From positions 1 through 26,271 of the forward strand of contig JAPYQX010000007.1 of NCBI GenBank assembly GCA_029937135.1: a stretch of 26,271 bases of DNA, written 5' to 3'. Below the pieces are notes generated by a model, which did no database searches, had not been told where the DNA came from, and saw only the letters and a program-made list of their open reading frames with translations. Positions 7,802 through 16,315 of this stretch are shown here, piece after piece. Source of the DNA: Nitrospinota bacterium (GTDB taxonomy: Bacteria > UBA8248). Every line of letters starts with the position of its first letter. The stretch's first letter is position 1. The translations under genes were made by a program, and so were the position numbers.

Positions 7802-7966
7802 CGGGCCGGATTCACCCCGGCGAGGATTGCGGATCGTCGCCCCAAAACGCTACGATGGTTTTTAACTTTTTATAGAAATATATTTTCTTGAAATTCATTG
7901 TCTTTTATCTTTGAATTCATCCTATCCATGGCGCTCTTCCGGGCTATGGCCCGGAGCCGAAGAGCC
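7802..7966 (+). promoter_or_regulatory. AT-rich spacer and leader hairpin before the MFS gene
   Basis: After the deacetylase stop, an AT-rich stretch at about 7857-7925 (with TTTTTATAGAAATATATTTTC) stands out from the GC-rich surroundings and is the likeliest promoter site. The leader then contains an inverted repeat: CCATGGC (7926-7932) with GCCATGG (7964-7970), nested around CCGGGC (7939-7944) with GCCCGG (7949-7954). The hairpin covers the preferred ATG at 7967 and its GGAG motif, so it could limit translation. Confidence 0.45.
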
Positions 7967-9274
7967 ATGGCAGCCACTCCTCAATCCCGAGCAACACCCC
8001 GCTTCTATTACGGATGGATCATCGTTGGCCTGGGTTTCGTGACGCTGGCTTTCCAGGTCGTTTTCCGTTTCTCTTTCGCCATATTTCAGGTCCCCTTCAT
8101 CCAGGAATTCGGATGGAGCCGGGGCATCCTTGGCGGCGCGTTCTCGCTCTCGTTGCTCATTTACGCCGTCTCCTCCCCTTATATCGGTTCACTCCTCGAA
8201 AGAAAGGGGCCGCGCGCGATCATGCCCTGGGGCTGTTTCCTTGTGGCTGTCGCTTCATTCTCCGGATTTTTCATCAACTCCATATGGCACATCTATATCC
8301 TGTTCGGCATTGTCGGCGGCATCGGACTCGCCCTGAACGGTTTCGCAACCAACACGGCGATCATGCCCCGATGGTTTGTCCAAAAACGCGGGCGCGCCAC
8401 CGGCATCACCCTTTCGGGCATCGGAATCGGAATTCTGGTTCTCTCCCCGATGATCGAAAGAATGATCGATATGTGGGGTTGGCGCATGGCCTATGTGGCC
8501 TACGGCGCCATTATTCTTTTGGTCATCACGCCGGCGAGTTATTTCATCATGCGTGATCGCCCCGAGGATGTGGGACAGGCGAGAGACGGTCTTCCGGTCC
8601 GGGAGGAGGAGAAAAACCCCGCCGAGAAAGCCGCCGAAGAAACCGCGGTGGACAAAAGCGTACGAAGCGTTTTCCTCGCCCTGAAAGGCGACTACCGCTT
8701 CTGGGCGATGATGTTTCTCTACTTCGCCGTCGGCTTCAACAACAACACCATCATCAGCCAGATTCAGCTCTACTTCGTAGACATGAACTTTTCCATGGCT
8801 TCCGCCGCTCTCGTGCTCGGGACCGTAGGACTTTTGAGGACTGTCGGAAGTATATCGGGAGGCTGGCTTGGCGACCGCCTTGGCAGGGGCTGGGGAGTGG
8901 CGGCTTCGGCGCTATTAGTCAATCTGGGGTTGATCCTGTTGCTGCTGATTCCCTTCCTGGGCGGGGGGGTGTTGCCGGCATATTTGTTCGCGGTGATTTA
9001 CGGTCTCGGGATCGGCGGAATGAGCGCCTGCGGCTCGGCGCTGGGCGGGGATATCTTCGAGGGTCCGACCTACGGGATAATCGTGGGCTTCACCGAAATT
9101 TGCTACGGCTTGGGCGGGGTCGTCGGTCCACCGCTGGCGGGATTTTTCTACGACTATACCAAAAGCTATGTTGTGCCCTTCTCGCTCATCATTCTCTTCA
9201 TATTTATCTCGATAGGCTCCGCTCTCATCCTTCAAAAAAGCCTCAGCCAACAACCAAAAAAATCAGCCGCCTGA
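7967..9274 (+). CDS. MFS transporter, oxalate/formate antiporter-like (OFA type)
   Basis: A 435-residue inner-membrane carrier with about twelve hydrophobic helices in two halves separated by a charged loop near residues 195-215. RFYYGWIIVGLGFV at the start of helix 1 and WGWRMAYVAYGAI later are typical of the OFA/monocarboxylate-like branch, which exchanges or imports carboxylates. ATG at 7967 is preferred: GGAG lies ten bases upstream and the first helix begins within 16 residues. Alternative in-frame starts are ATG 7946, ATG 7928 and TTG 7898. The gene follows a CoA-transferase and a deacetylase-family hydrolase, so it may import the acid they process. Its last 12 bp overlap the end of the convergent isomerase gene. 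Confidence 0.87.
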   Translation: MAATPQSRATPRFYYGWIIVGLGFVTLAFQVVFRFSFAIFQVPFIQEFGWSRGILGGAFSLSLLIYAVSSPYIGSLLERKGPRAIMPWGCFLVAVASFSGFFINSIWHIYILFGIVGGIGLALNGFATNTAIMPRWFVQKRGRATGITLSGIGIGILVLSPMIERMIDMWGWRMAYVAYGAIILLVITPASYFIMRDRPEDVGQARDGLPVREEEKNPAEKAAEETAVDKSVRSVFLALKGDYRFWAMMFLYFAVGFNNNTIISQIQLYFVDMNFSMASAALVLGTVGLLRTVGSISGGWLGDRLGRGWGVAASALLVNLGLILLLLIPFLGGGVLPAYLFAVIYGLGIGGMSACGSALGGDIFEGPTYGIIVGFTEICYGLGGVVGPPLAGFFYDYTKSYVVPFSLIILFIFISIGSALILQKSLSQQPKKSAA

Positions 9275-10162
9275 TCTTCCCACTACCAAAACCAAATCAC
9301 GCCAGGGAAGCCGACCCTTATACGCTTTGACCTTGTGCTTTTCTTTTAATTGTTTCAGCATTTTTTTCATCCCCTTGGTCCGCTTGTCTACCTCCGGGGA
9401 TTTTTCAATTGATACGCGAACTTCCTCGAAGGGAATCCGCCGGGATTCGGATTTTTCGGAGGTCCGGACGACGTGCCATCCAAACTGACTCTTGATGACC
9501 CCGCTGTAAGTTCCCGCTTTTAGCATAAAAGCGGTCTCTTCGATGATGGCGGGCAGACCGGTTTTCAAATGTTGGCCTTTCGTCATTTCGCCGAGACTCC
9601 CACCGTTCCCACGCTCCGGGGCGAGGGAGTATTTTTTGGCTAGCTCGGTGAAATCCCCGCCCCTGTCCAGTTTGCCAAGCAGGTCCCTGGCTTCTTTTTC
9701 CGTTAGCGCCATGATATGGGCTGCCGTAACTTTCCCTATCGACTGGTATTTTTCCTTGTTATTTTCGTATTCGTCCTTAACTTCTTTTTCTGAGATCTTC
9801 CACTCTTTCCCGAGGTCCTCCAGCACGGTCCTGATCATGATCTCGCGCCGCGCCCGCACAATAAAAGCTTTGGCGGACTTGCGCTTTGAGAGGCCAAGGG
9901 ATTTGGCGCGCCGGTAAATCAAACGGCGGCTGATCAGCGTGTCGAGCACATCGTTTTTCTGCGCCCGGGCCCCGGCCTGAACATTTTCCGGGAGGCTTGA
10001 AATAAATGAATTGAAATCCTCGAGGGTGATTTTTTCATCCCCCAATTCAGCGAGGATTACTTCACCTGGCGCGGCTTTTTTCTCCGCGCCCGGGGACGGC
10101 ATAGAGTAGCCGAAAATGATCGCAGCGGAAAAAAATACTACGAACCAGCGGCACCGGCGCAT
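9263..10162 (-). CDS. Exported peptidyl-prolyl cis-trans isomerase (SurA/PpiC type)
   Basis: A 299-residue parvulin-type foldase. It has a signal peptide (residues 1 to about 26, hydrophobic core WFVVFFSAAIIFGYS, no lipobox Cys), a SurA-N-like helical chaperone region at about 35-140, and one rotamase domain at about 144-238 (VTAAHIMALTEKEARDLL onward to SQFGWHVVRTSE). Members act in the periplasm on unfolded outer-membrane or secreted proteins. The ATG at 10162 is preceded by AAGGAG seven bases away. The 3' end overlaps the convergent MFS gene by 12 bp. The protein has one rotamase domain rather than SurA's two, and a basic C-terminal tail. Confidence 0.88.
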   Translation of the reverse strand: MRRCRWFVVFFSAAIIFGYSMPSPGAEKKAAPGEVILAELGDEKITLEDFNSFISSLPENVQAGARAQKNDVLDTLISRRLIYRRAKSLGLSKRKSAKAFIVRARREIMIRTVLEDLGKEWKISEKEVKDEYENNKEKYQSIGKVTAAHIMALTEKEARDLLGKLDRGGDFTELAKKYSLAPERGNGGSLGEMTKGQHLKTGLPAIIEETAFMLKAGTYSGVIKSQFGWHVVRTSEKSESRRIPFEEVRVSIEKSPEVDKRTKGMKKMLKQLKEKHKVKAYKGRLPWRDLVLVVGRSGG

Positions 10163-10316
10163 GAATAAGCTCCTTGGTCAGTTAGGAAAACTTTCCAAAT
10201 ATCCAATCGTCATGGTTTTGCTACTACATAAACACCTGCCGGCGAAATTTCTTCCCCCAAAACGGGGAGGCCCGTGTGCTCCTGCGAGAATTGAGTATTT
10301 TCAGCCCTTCCTGGCC

Positions 10317-11021
10317 CTATTTTTCCATTCGCCTGGGCCCAAAGAGCAATACACATTCGCCCTTGACGCTGCGGCCTTTCATCCTTTCGGCTAGCTCGGC
10401 CGCCGTCCCGCGCAGGAACTCCTCGTAAAGCTTGGTAATCTCACGCGCCAGCACCAGCGGGCGGGCGGGGGCGCACTTCGAAATTTCCTCTATCAGGCGG
10501 ACCACACGATGGGGAGATTCGAACAGAATAACCGTTCGCTCCTCCTCGAGGAGTTCCTCGACCCGGCGCCACCTACGCTCTCCCTTCTGAGGCAAAAACC
10601 CCTCGAATACGAACCGGTCCGTAGGCAGACCCGAAGCCACAAGGGCGGCCATGACCGCCGAGGGTCCCGGAATGGGGACAATGGGCACGCCACGTTCAAT
10701 CGCGGCGCGAACCACCCGGTAGGCGGGATCGGAAATCCCCGGTGTTCCGGCATCCGAGACGACAGCGACGATCTCGCCAGCCGCCGCTTTTTCGGCCAGT
10801 TGCTCGGCGCGAGCCGATTCGTTGTGATCGTGGTAACTGAGCAGAGGTTTTTTAATGGAAAGACGGGAGAGAAGCAGGCCCGTCCGGCGGGTGTCCTCGC
10901 AAGCCACCAAGTCGCAACTCTCGAGAATCCGTCGCTGGCGGTCGGAAATATCCTCGAGGTTTCCGATAGGGGTAGTGACCAGATAGATTCCGGCGGGTGG
11001 ATTTTCCGGCTCCTGCGGCAT
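10317..11021 (-). CDS. rsmI: 16S rRNA 2'-O-methyltransferase RsmI
   Basis: A 234-residue tetrapyrrole-methylase-fold enzyme that methylates the ribose of C1402 in 16S rRNA using S-adenosylmethionine. Diagnostic motifs: LVTTPIGNLEDIS (14-26), VACEDTRRTG (39-48), VVSDAGTPGISDP (87-99) and PIPGPSAVMAAL (116-127). The protein is about 50 residues shorter than E. coli RsmI, because it ends soon after GECVLLFGP and lacks the usual C-terminal helical extension. This is seen in other short homologues and the catalytic domain is complete. A GGAGG motif precedes the ATG. It lies 82 bp behind the second CoA-transferase gene on the same strand. Confidence 0.95.
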   Translation of the reverse strand: MPQEPENPPAGIYLVTTPIGNLEDISDRQRRILESCDLVACEDTRRTGLLLSRLSIKKPLLSYHDHNESARAEQLAEKAAAGEIVAVVSDAGTPGISDPAYRVVRAAIERGVPIVPIPGPSAVMAALVASGLPTDRFVFEGFLPQKGERRWRRVEELLEEERTVILFESPHRVVRLIEEISKCAPARPLVLAREITKLYEEFLRGTAAELAERMKGRSVKGECVLLFGPRRMEK

Positions 11022-11103
11022 TACGCTCCCTCCGCCGGGTTTTGTCAGGGATTATTGATTTTCACGGCGAGCCAGCCGAGGCCCCGTATCAAGCCAGGAC
11101 ACC

Positions 11104-12306
11104 TTAGGCCAGGACGCCCTCATCTCTGAGGGCGCGAATTTCCTCGTCGCTTTTTCCGAGTTCCCTGATTACTTCATCGGTGTGCTGTCCCAGGGTGGGC
11201 GCGGGACGGCGCACGATTCCGGGCGTTTCCGAGAGTTTCGGGGGGAATCCAAGCACCCGCATTTTGCCGGCTGTCGGATGATCCACCTCAACCGCCATTT
11301 CCCGGTTCTTGATTTGGGGATGATCGAAAGTCTCGGCCATGTTCAGTATTGGCCCGCAGGGCACGCCCTCGGCCTCAAGGCGCCGGAGCCATTCATCGCG
11401 CGTTTCCTTCATAAACATTGCGTCCAGCTCCCCGGCCAGCTCGAGGTAATGGATCGCCCGGTCCTTGTCGGTCTTGTACTCGTCTCTATCCATCAGGTCT
11501 TCACGGCCAAGGGCCTTGCAGGCTCGTTCCCAGTTGGCCTGATTCGCCGCGCCCAGCGCGATATAGCCGTCCGAGCACTTGAACGCCTGATATGGGGCGG
11601 TGACTTCGTGCGCCGAGCCTCGGGGAACGGGTATTTCCCCCTCGGGAAAAAACTGGGACGACTGCCAGAAGGTATAGCCCAGCCCGGCGTCCACAAGCGA
11701 TGTATCGATTCGCTGGCCCTCGCCTGTGCGCAATTTGTAAATATAGGCCGAGAGGATGGAAAAAGCCGTGTAGATCCCCGCGTTCAGATCGCAGACCGGA
11801 ATCGGAATCTTGACCGGCGGTCGCCCCGGCTCTCCGGTGAAACTCATGAGGCTCGAGAGCCCCTGCGCCACCAGATCAAATCCGCCCTTATCCCTGAAAG
11901 GCCCCGTATGTCCGTAGCCTGAGATCGAAGCATAGATCAGCCCGGGGTTCACTTTTTGAAAATCCTCGTAGCCAAGACCCAGGCGGTCCATGGTGCCGGG
12001 CCGGAAATTTTCGATGAGGGCGTCCGCGCCATCGGCCAGCTCGAATAAAAGAGCGCGGCCTTTTTCCGACTTGAGATTGATCGCGAGGCTTCGCTTGTTG
12101 CGGTTCAGGTTCATGAAGCCGTGCCCCTCGCCGCCGTCGAAATAGCGTCCCATGAGGCGGGCATCGTCTCCGCCGTTGGGTTTTTCGACCTTGATGACAT
12201 CGGCCCCCATGTCGCCCAGAAGGGCGCCGCAAAACGGGCCGGCCATGATCTGGCACACTTCGAGGACGCGGACACCCTTGAGAGCGCCGCCCATATCCGG
12301 GGTCAT
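11104..12306 (-). CDS. CaiB/BaiF family III CoA-transferase (second copy)
   Basis: A 400-residue family III CoA-transferase. It shows LKGVRVLEVCQIMAGPF near the N-terminus, MGADVIKVEKPNGGDDAR, ALIENFRPGTMDRLGLG near 96-112, ISGYGHTGPF, and RTGEGQRIDTSLVDAG with Asp196 at the position of the catalytic Asp of formyl-CoA transferase. It ends with the usual PTLGQHTDEVIRELG segment. It is clearly divergent from the copy at 5712-6911, so they probably use different acids. It starts seven bases after the stop of the crotonase-family gene, with a GGGGAG motif inside the end of that gene, so the pair form one unit; acid activation by CoA transfer followed by a hydratase-type step is the natural reading. 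Confidence 0.93.
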   Translation of the reverse strand: MTPDMGGALKGVRVLEVCQIMAGPFCGALLGDMGADVIKVEKPNGGDDARLMGRYFDGGEGHGFMNLNRNKRSLAINLKSEKGRALLFELADGADALIENFRPGTMDRLGLGYEDFQKVNPGLIYASISGYGHTGPFRDKGGFDLVAQGLSSLMSFTGEPGRPPVKIPIPVCDLNAGIYTAFSILSAYIYKLRTGEGQRIDTSLVDAGLGYTFWQSSQFFPEGEIPVPRGSAHEVTAPYQAFKCSDGYIALGAANQANWERACKALGREDLMDRDEYKTDKDRAIHYLELAGELDAMFMKETRDEWLRRLEAEGVPCGPILNMAETFDHPQIKNREMAVEVDHPTAGKMRVLGFPPKLSETPGIVRRPAPTLGQHTDEVIRELGKSDEEIRALRDEGVLA

Positions 12307-12313
12307 CGGGTGT

Positions 12314-13126
12314 TTATCTCCCCTCGAAACGAGGGGTGCGCTTGGACAAAAACGCGTCCACCCCTTCTTTAAAATCTTCGGTGTCGAAGCTGGCGAACTG
12401 TTTCGCGATATCTTCCTCGGTGAGGGCGCCCAGGGCTGGATCGCGAAGGATGGTTTTCACGAACTCTTTGTGCCAGCGCTGGACAAGGGGCGCGAGCGAG
12501 GCGATGCGTTCCGCGGTTTCGAGAGCGGTCTTCTCCACCTCGTCGTCCGGAACCACCCTGGCCAAAAACCCGGCGTCGAGCATTTCCCTGGCGGAAAAAA
12601 GGCGCGCCGTCAGGAGCATGTCCATCGTGCGGGCGGGCCCGATCGACTGAACAAATCGTCGCAGTTCCGAATAGCCGGCCACGAGACCCAGCTTCGCCAC
12701 AGGCACGCCAAACCGGCTCGATTCGCCCGCGATGCGCATATCCGTCGCGGCGGCGAGCTCGATCCCCCCGCCGACGCACGCCCCGCGAATCAGCGAGAGG
12801 GTGGGCTTGCTAAAAGCTTCAATGGCATCGAGGCCGGGAAGGAATTTTTCCGAATATTCGCGCGCCTGGGCGGAATTCGAGCGCTCCTCCGCGAAGCGGG
12901 AGATATCGGCCCCGGCGGAGAAGGCTCTTTCCCCCGCGCCCCGGAATACGAGAACGCGGATATTATCGTCTTTGTCGAGTTCGGGGACGAGCCTGGCCAA
13001 CTCCGCCCACATTTCGAGTTCGAGGGAATTCATCCGGTCGGGATGGTTAATGGTGATCGTTGTGATTTGTCCTTCCCGGCCGAGGAGCAGTTTTCCTCCG
13101 GCGAATTCTTCCGATGCCGCAGTCAA
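12314..13126 (-). CDS. Enoyl-CoA hydratase/isomerase (crotonase) family protein
   Basis: A roughly 270-residue crotonase-fold protein acting on acyl-CoA thioesters. Seen: ITINHPDRMNSLELEM near the start, the oxyanion-hole segment RAFSAGADISRF, and CVGGGIELAAATDMRIA with the first catalytic Glu (GGGIE). The second catalytic Glu of rat and E. coli hydratases (FGQPE) is replaced: here the motif reads FGVPV, so it may be an isomerase, lyase or otherwise divergent enzyme. There is no ATG near the N-terminus. I chose TTG at 13126, seven bases after a GGGGGG Shine-Dalgarno-like run; GTG codons up to about 30 bases upstream are alternatives, while the longer frame would overlap iscX. Confidence 0.85.
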   Translation of the reverse strand: MTAASEEFAGGKLLLGREGQITTITINHPDRMNSLELEMWAELARLVPELDKDDNIRVLVFRGAGERAFSAGADISRFAEERSNSAQAREYSEKFLPGLDAIEAFSKPTLSLIRGACVGGGIELAAATDMRIAGESSRFGVPVAKLGLVAGYSELRRFVQSIGPARTMDMLLTARLFSAREMLDAGFLARVVPDDEVEKTALETAERIASLAPLVQRWHKEFVKTILRDPALGALTEEDIAKQFASFDTEDFKEGVDAFLSKRTPRFEGR

Positions 13127-13161
13127 CGAACCACCCCCCCTGGACACCGGAATCACCACCG

Positions 13162-13380
13162 CTACTCGCCTTGCTCTTCCCTGAATTCCTCGAGCCAGGC
13201 CATCTGAATTTTTTCGAGCTTGCCTTCGTTGGATTCCATCGGATCGCCACCGAACTCCTCGAGAGCGATCACCCACTGATGGAGGTCGGTGAAACGCACC
13301 TGAAGAGGATCGACGCCGGAATGGTTTTCCGCCAGCGCAATACCGATATCCTCGGAGTCATCCCAGGTAAATTTTTCCAA
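13162..13380 (-). CDS. iscX: Iron-sulphur assembly protein IscX
   Basis: A 72-residue acidic protein of the IscX/YfhJ family, which binds IscS and iron and tunes cluster assembly. The diagnostic core is VRFTDLHQWVIALEEF followed by DPMESNEGKLEKIQMAWLEE, nearly colinear with E. coli IscX. The start is TTG at 13380 (EKFTWDD follows), with an AGAAG motif a few bases upstream; there is no in-frame ATG. It lies 20 bp downstream of fdx as the last canonical gene of the isc operon. The crotonase-family gene begins about 36 bp further on. Confidence 0.95.
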   Translation of the reverse strand: MEKFTWDDSEDIGIALAENHSGVDPLQVRFTDLHQWVIALEEFGGDPMESNEGKLEKIQMAWLEEFREEQGE

Positions 13381-13400
13381 GTTCTCTTCTCATGATCCGG

Positions 13401-13751
13401 CTAATAGGTTTCCCGGGCCGCTTCAGGGCCTTCCTGAACAAGATTAACATTCCAGAAGGGAATATCTATCTCGATGACCTGATCAGTTTCCTCTTGAAGC
13501 ACGCACTGGCAGGCCAGCCGGCTTTCGAGATTCACATCACGGGCGTTGTCGAGCTGATCCTCTTCTTCCTCCTCGGCTTCGGGAAACAGGTCGAATCCCT
13601 CGCGGATCTTCACATGACACGTCGAGCAGGCGCAAACGCCGCCGCAGGCATGATCGAGGTCGAAGCCATTATCCAGGGCCACTTCCAAAATATTTTGACC
13701 CGGTTTAATTTCAAGAGTCCGATCTTCGTCGATAAAATGAAGTTTTGCCAT
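13401..13751 (-). CDS. fdx: Isc-type [2Fe-2S] ferredoxin
   Basis: A 116-residue adrenodoxin-like ferredoxin that delivers electrons to the Isc machinery. Cluster ligands Cys36, Cys42, Cys45 and Cys81 have the E. coli Fdx spacing (6, 3 and 36 residues), and the extra Cys40 in CGGVCACSTC corresponds to the additional Cys of E. coli Fdx. An acidic stretch (EAEEEEEDQLDNARD) precedes the last ligand. Length is usual. It sits 36 bp downstream of hscA and 20 bp upstream of iscX, the canonical order. Confidence 0.96.
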   Translation of the reverse strand: MAKLHFIDEDRTLEIKPGQNILEVALDNGFDLDHACGGVCACSTCHVKIREGFDLFPEAEEEEEDQLDNARDVNLESRLACQCVLQEETDQVIEIDIPFWNVNLVQEGPEAARETY

Positions 13752-13787
13752 TTTCTATCCCCGTTGAAAACCGCCGTCTTCGGCGGG

Positions 13788-15614
13788 CTAATCGCTCATC
13801 GCCTCGCTCAGGCGCTTGTTGGCCAGCGCCTCTTTGAGAACATTGTCCATCATTCTTTCAGCGAGCGGATGGGTCACCTCGTTGAGGGCGTCTATTTTCT
13901 CCCGAATGAGTTGATGATCCTCCCGCTCAAGCGCTCCCTCGACACCCGATATGGCTCCAGTGATCGCGGCGCGCTCCTTTTCGCCCACATTAACCTCCCC
14001 GTAATCGCGGAGCGCGCGCAGCGTCGCCGCCACGACATTCTCGGCCTCGGCCCGCGCTTCGAGCACCTGCCGGGCCTGAATATCGGCCTCGGCATGTTCA
14101 AAGGAGTCGAGGAGCATTTTCTCCACCTGCTCGTCCGTGAGGCCGTAGGAGGGTTGGACATCGACCGAAGCTGCTTTTCCGCTCCGCAGATCCCTGGCCG
14201 TGACACTCAGGATTCCATTCGCGTCGATCAAAAACGTCACCTCGATCCGGGCCATCCCCGCGGGGGCCGGATCGATGCCGAAGACAAACCGGGCGAGCGA
14301 GCGGTTGTCCTTGATCAATTCGCGCTCGCCCTGGAGGACATGGATGTCAACGCCGGTCTGGTTGTCCTTGAAGGTAGTGAACACCTCGCGCTGGCTCGTC
14401 GGTATCGTCGTGTTGCGCGGAATGATCCACCCCATCACCCCGCCCACCGTCTCGATGCCGAGCGAAAGCGGGGTTACGTCGAGGAGGAGCATGTCTTTTC
14501 GGCCGCCGGCGAGGATGTCCGCCTGGACCGCCGCCCCCAGGGCCACGACCTCATCGGGATTCAGGTCCGAGTGGGGCTCTTTTCCGAACAGGTCGGCCAC
14601 CATTCGCCGAACGAGCGGAATCCGCGTCGAGCCGCCAACGAGAACCACCTCGCCTATTTCGCTCGCGGTAACACCGGCATCCGTGAGCGCCCTGCGGCAG
14701 GGAGCCAGCGTCCGCTCGGCGATGGGTGTAATAATTTTTTCCATCTCGGCGCGCATGAGTTTTTCCCTGAACGATAGAGAAGTCCCCCCCGGGTTTTCCA
14801 GGACGATCTCGGTCTCGTCTTTTTCGGTCAACTCCCGTTTCGCCCGTTCGGCCGCGAGAACAAACTGGCCAACCGCTTCCTGATTATTCTCGAGTTCAAT
14901 TCCCGCACGCTCAATCAGATAATCCGACAGGGCATGGTCGAAATCGTCTCCACCCAGCCGGGTATCGCCGCCGGTCGCCAGGACCTCGAATATGCCCTCT
15001 TTTACTCTCAGGATGGAAATATCGAAGGTGCCCCCGCCCAGGTCGTAAACCGCGACGACCCCCCGGTTGCGGTCGTGCAGCCCATAGGCCAGCGATGCGG
15101 CCGTCGGCTCGTTGACGATGCGAAGAACCTCGAGCCCCGCCAGGCGACCGGCGTCTTTCGTTGCTTGCCGCTGGGCGTCGTTGAAATGCGCGGGCACGGT
15201 GATTACCGCACGCTGAACCCGGTGGCCTAAATGTTTTTCCACACGCGATTTAAGCTCGCGCAAAATTATCGCGCTGATTTCGGGGGCACTGTAGGCACGT
15301 CCGCGTGCCTTGACGAAGACGGCTTCCTTGCATTCCGGATCAACTTCAAAAGGAATGTGGCGTAATTCGTCTTGAATGTCGGCGAAACCGCGCCCCATGA
15401 ATCTCTTGATGGAAAAAATCGTATCGCGGATATGCTCGGCGCGCCCGGCGCGGGCTTTCTCGCCCACAAGCACCCTGTCCTGTCGAAAACTCACCACCGA
15501 GGGTACAAGAGGGTTTTCGCCCTCGGGAGCGATCACCCACGGGCCGTCCTCTTTCATGATAGCGACCAGGCTATTCGTCGTGCCGAGGTCGATTCCGATG
15601 ATATCGCTCATCAC
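13788..15614 (-). CDS. hscA: Fe-S assembly Hsp70 chaperone HscA
   Basis: A 608-residue specialised Hsp70 that binds the LPPVK motif of IscU and uses ATP to promote cluster transfer. The N-terminal ATPase domain begins IGIDLGTTNSLVAI, with VYDLGGGTFDISIL and VLVGGSTRIPLVRR further on. The substrate-binding domain begins near DVTPLSLGIETVGGVM, followed by a helical lid. Its length is close to E. coli HscA (616) and shorter than DnaK, and its place beside hscB and fdx makes HscA certain. The ATG overlaps the hscB stop (ATGA), giving translational coupling. Confidence 0.96.
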   Translation of the reverse strand: MMSDIIGIDLGTTNSLVAIMKEDGPWVIAPEGENPLVPSVVSFRQDRVLVGEKARAGRAEHIRDTIFSIKRFMGRGFADIQDELRHIPFEVDPECKEAVFVKARGRAYSAPEISAIILRELKSRVEKHLGHRVQRAVITVPAHFNDAQRQATKDAGRLAGLEVLRIVNEPTAASLAYGLHDRNRGVVAVYDLGGGTFDISILRVKEGIFEVLATGGDTRLGGDDFDHALSDYLIERAGIELENNQEAVGQFVLAAERAKRELTEKDETEIVLENPGGTSLSFREKLMRAEMEKIITPIAERTLAPCRRALTDAGVTASEIGEVVLVGGSTRIPLVRRMVADLFGKEPHSDLNPDEVVALGAAVQADILAGGRKDMLLLDVTPLSLGIETVGGVMGWIIPRNTTIPTSQREVFTTFKDNQTGVDIHVLQGERELIKDNRSLARFVFGIDPAPAGMARIEVTFLIDANGILSVTARDLRSGKAASVDVQPSYGLTDEQVEKMLLDSFEHAEADIQARQVLEARAEAENVVAATLRALRDYGEVNVGEKERAAITGAISGVEGALEREDHQLIREKIDALNEVTHPLAERMMDNVLKEALANKRLSEAMSD

Positions 15615-16258
15615 GCCTCTTCCAGAGCCTGGTTCACGCTTCGGAGAATGTTGTCGATATAATTGCGGAGACCTAGTACTGATCTCAGCTTATCGATCAC
15701 CTCGGCGGGAGGGTCCTCGCCCGCATCAATAGCCTTGTCCCACCTTGCGCCGAGGTCCGCGAGGGCGGCGCGTTGCCCGGCCCGCTGGGCTATAAAACAT
15801 TCCTTGGCAGCCTCAAGATTCGCCCTGAGATTTTTTGCCTCTTCCGCGTCGTCTTCACAACACTTGTACTCGGCGGCTGCCTCCTGCGCCTCGAATATTT
15901 CCTCAAGCAAATCCACTGGTGGTCTCGAGTCGTTTTCCTCGAGCTTTCCGCTCTCGAGTTCGACAAGATAAACCGCTCTTTGAATGGGATCTTTAAGGGT
16001 TTTATAGGCGCTATTTAGCCGAGCCGAGGCATCCAGGCTGAGAATCCGTTTCGAGGCGGGGGCATTCGTAAAAAAATCGGGGTGCAGCCTGCGGCTATAA
16101 TCGTAATATTTCGCCTCGAGTCCACCCTCGTCAATTTTCATTTTTCGCGGCAGGGAGAAAAATGCAAAATGATCGACAGTGGAGGAAATTAGCTGTATCT
16201 CTCCATTTTCGTCGAACACCGAAAATGTATCGCGGTTTTTTGTTCTTGTCTGATTCAT
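15611..16258 (-). CDS. hscB: Fe-S assembly J-domain co-chaperone HscB
   Basis: A 215-residue co-chaperone that brings IscU to HscA and stimulates its ATPase. The J-domain spans about residues 30-100: HFAFFSLPRKMKID, YYDYSRRLHPDFF with the HPD motif at 59-61, and LNSAYKTLKDPIQRAVYLVEL. The C-terminal region is the three-helix IscU-binding domain. It is about 40 residues longer than E. coli HscB, through a roughly 28-residue N-terminal extension and an acidic insert (EYKCCEDDAEEA). The ribosome-binding site is weak, and the gene is preceded 58 bp away by a terminator-like hairpin, so its expression may be set separately from iscRSUA. Confidence 0.93.
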   Translation of the reverse strand: MNQTRTKNRDTFSVFDENGEIQLISSTVDHFAFFSLPRKMKIDEGGLEAKYYDYSRRLHPDFFTNAPASKRILSLDASARLNSAYKTLKDPIQRAVYLVELESGKLEENDSRPPVDLLEEIFEAQEAAAEYKCCEDDAEEAKNLRANLEAAKECFIAQRAGQRAALADLGARWDKAIDAGEDPPAEVIDKLRSVLGLRNYIDNILRSVNQALEEA

Positions 16259-16315
16259 TTCTCAAAACCGGAAAAACAGCCCTCAAACGGAAGGCCGTGA
16301 CACGATAGACACCTC

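Noticed and set aside
12152..13207. A 351-codon open frame on the plus strand
   Set aside because: It is antisense to the crotonase-family gene and the start of the CoA-transferase gene, with no recognisable domain.
13392..14777. A 461-codon open frame on the plus strand
   Set aside because: It is antisense to fdx and hscA, both certain genes, and its translation matches no family; it is a GC-rich shadow.
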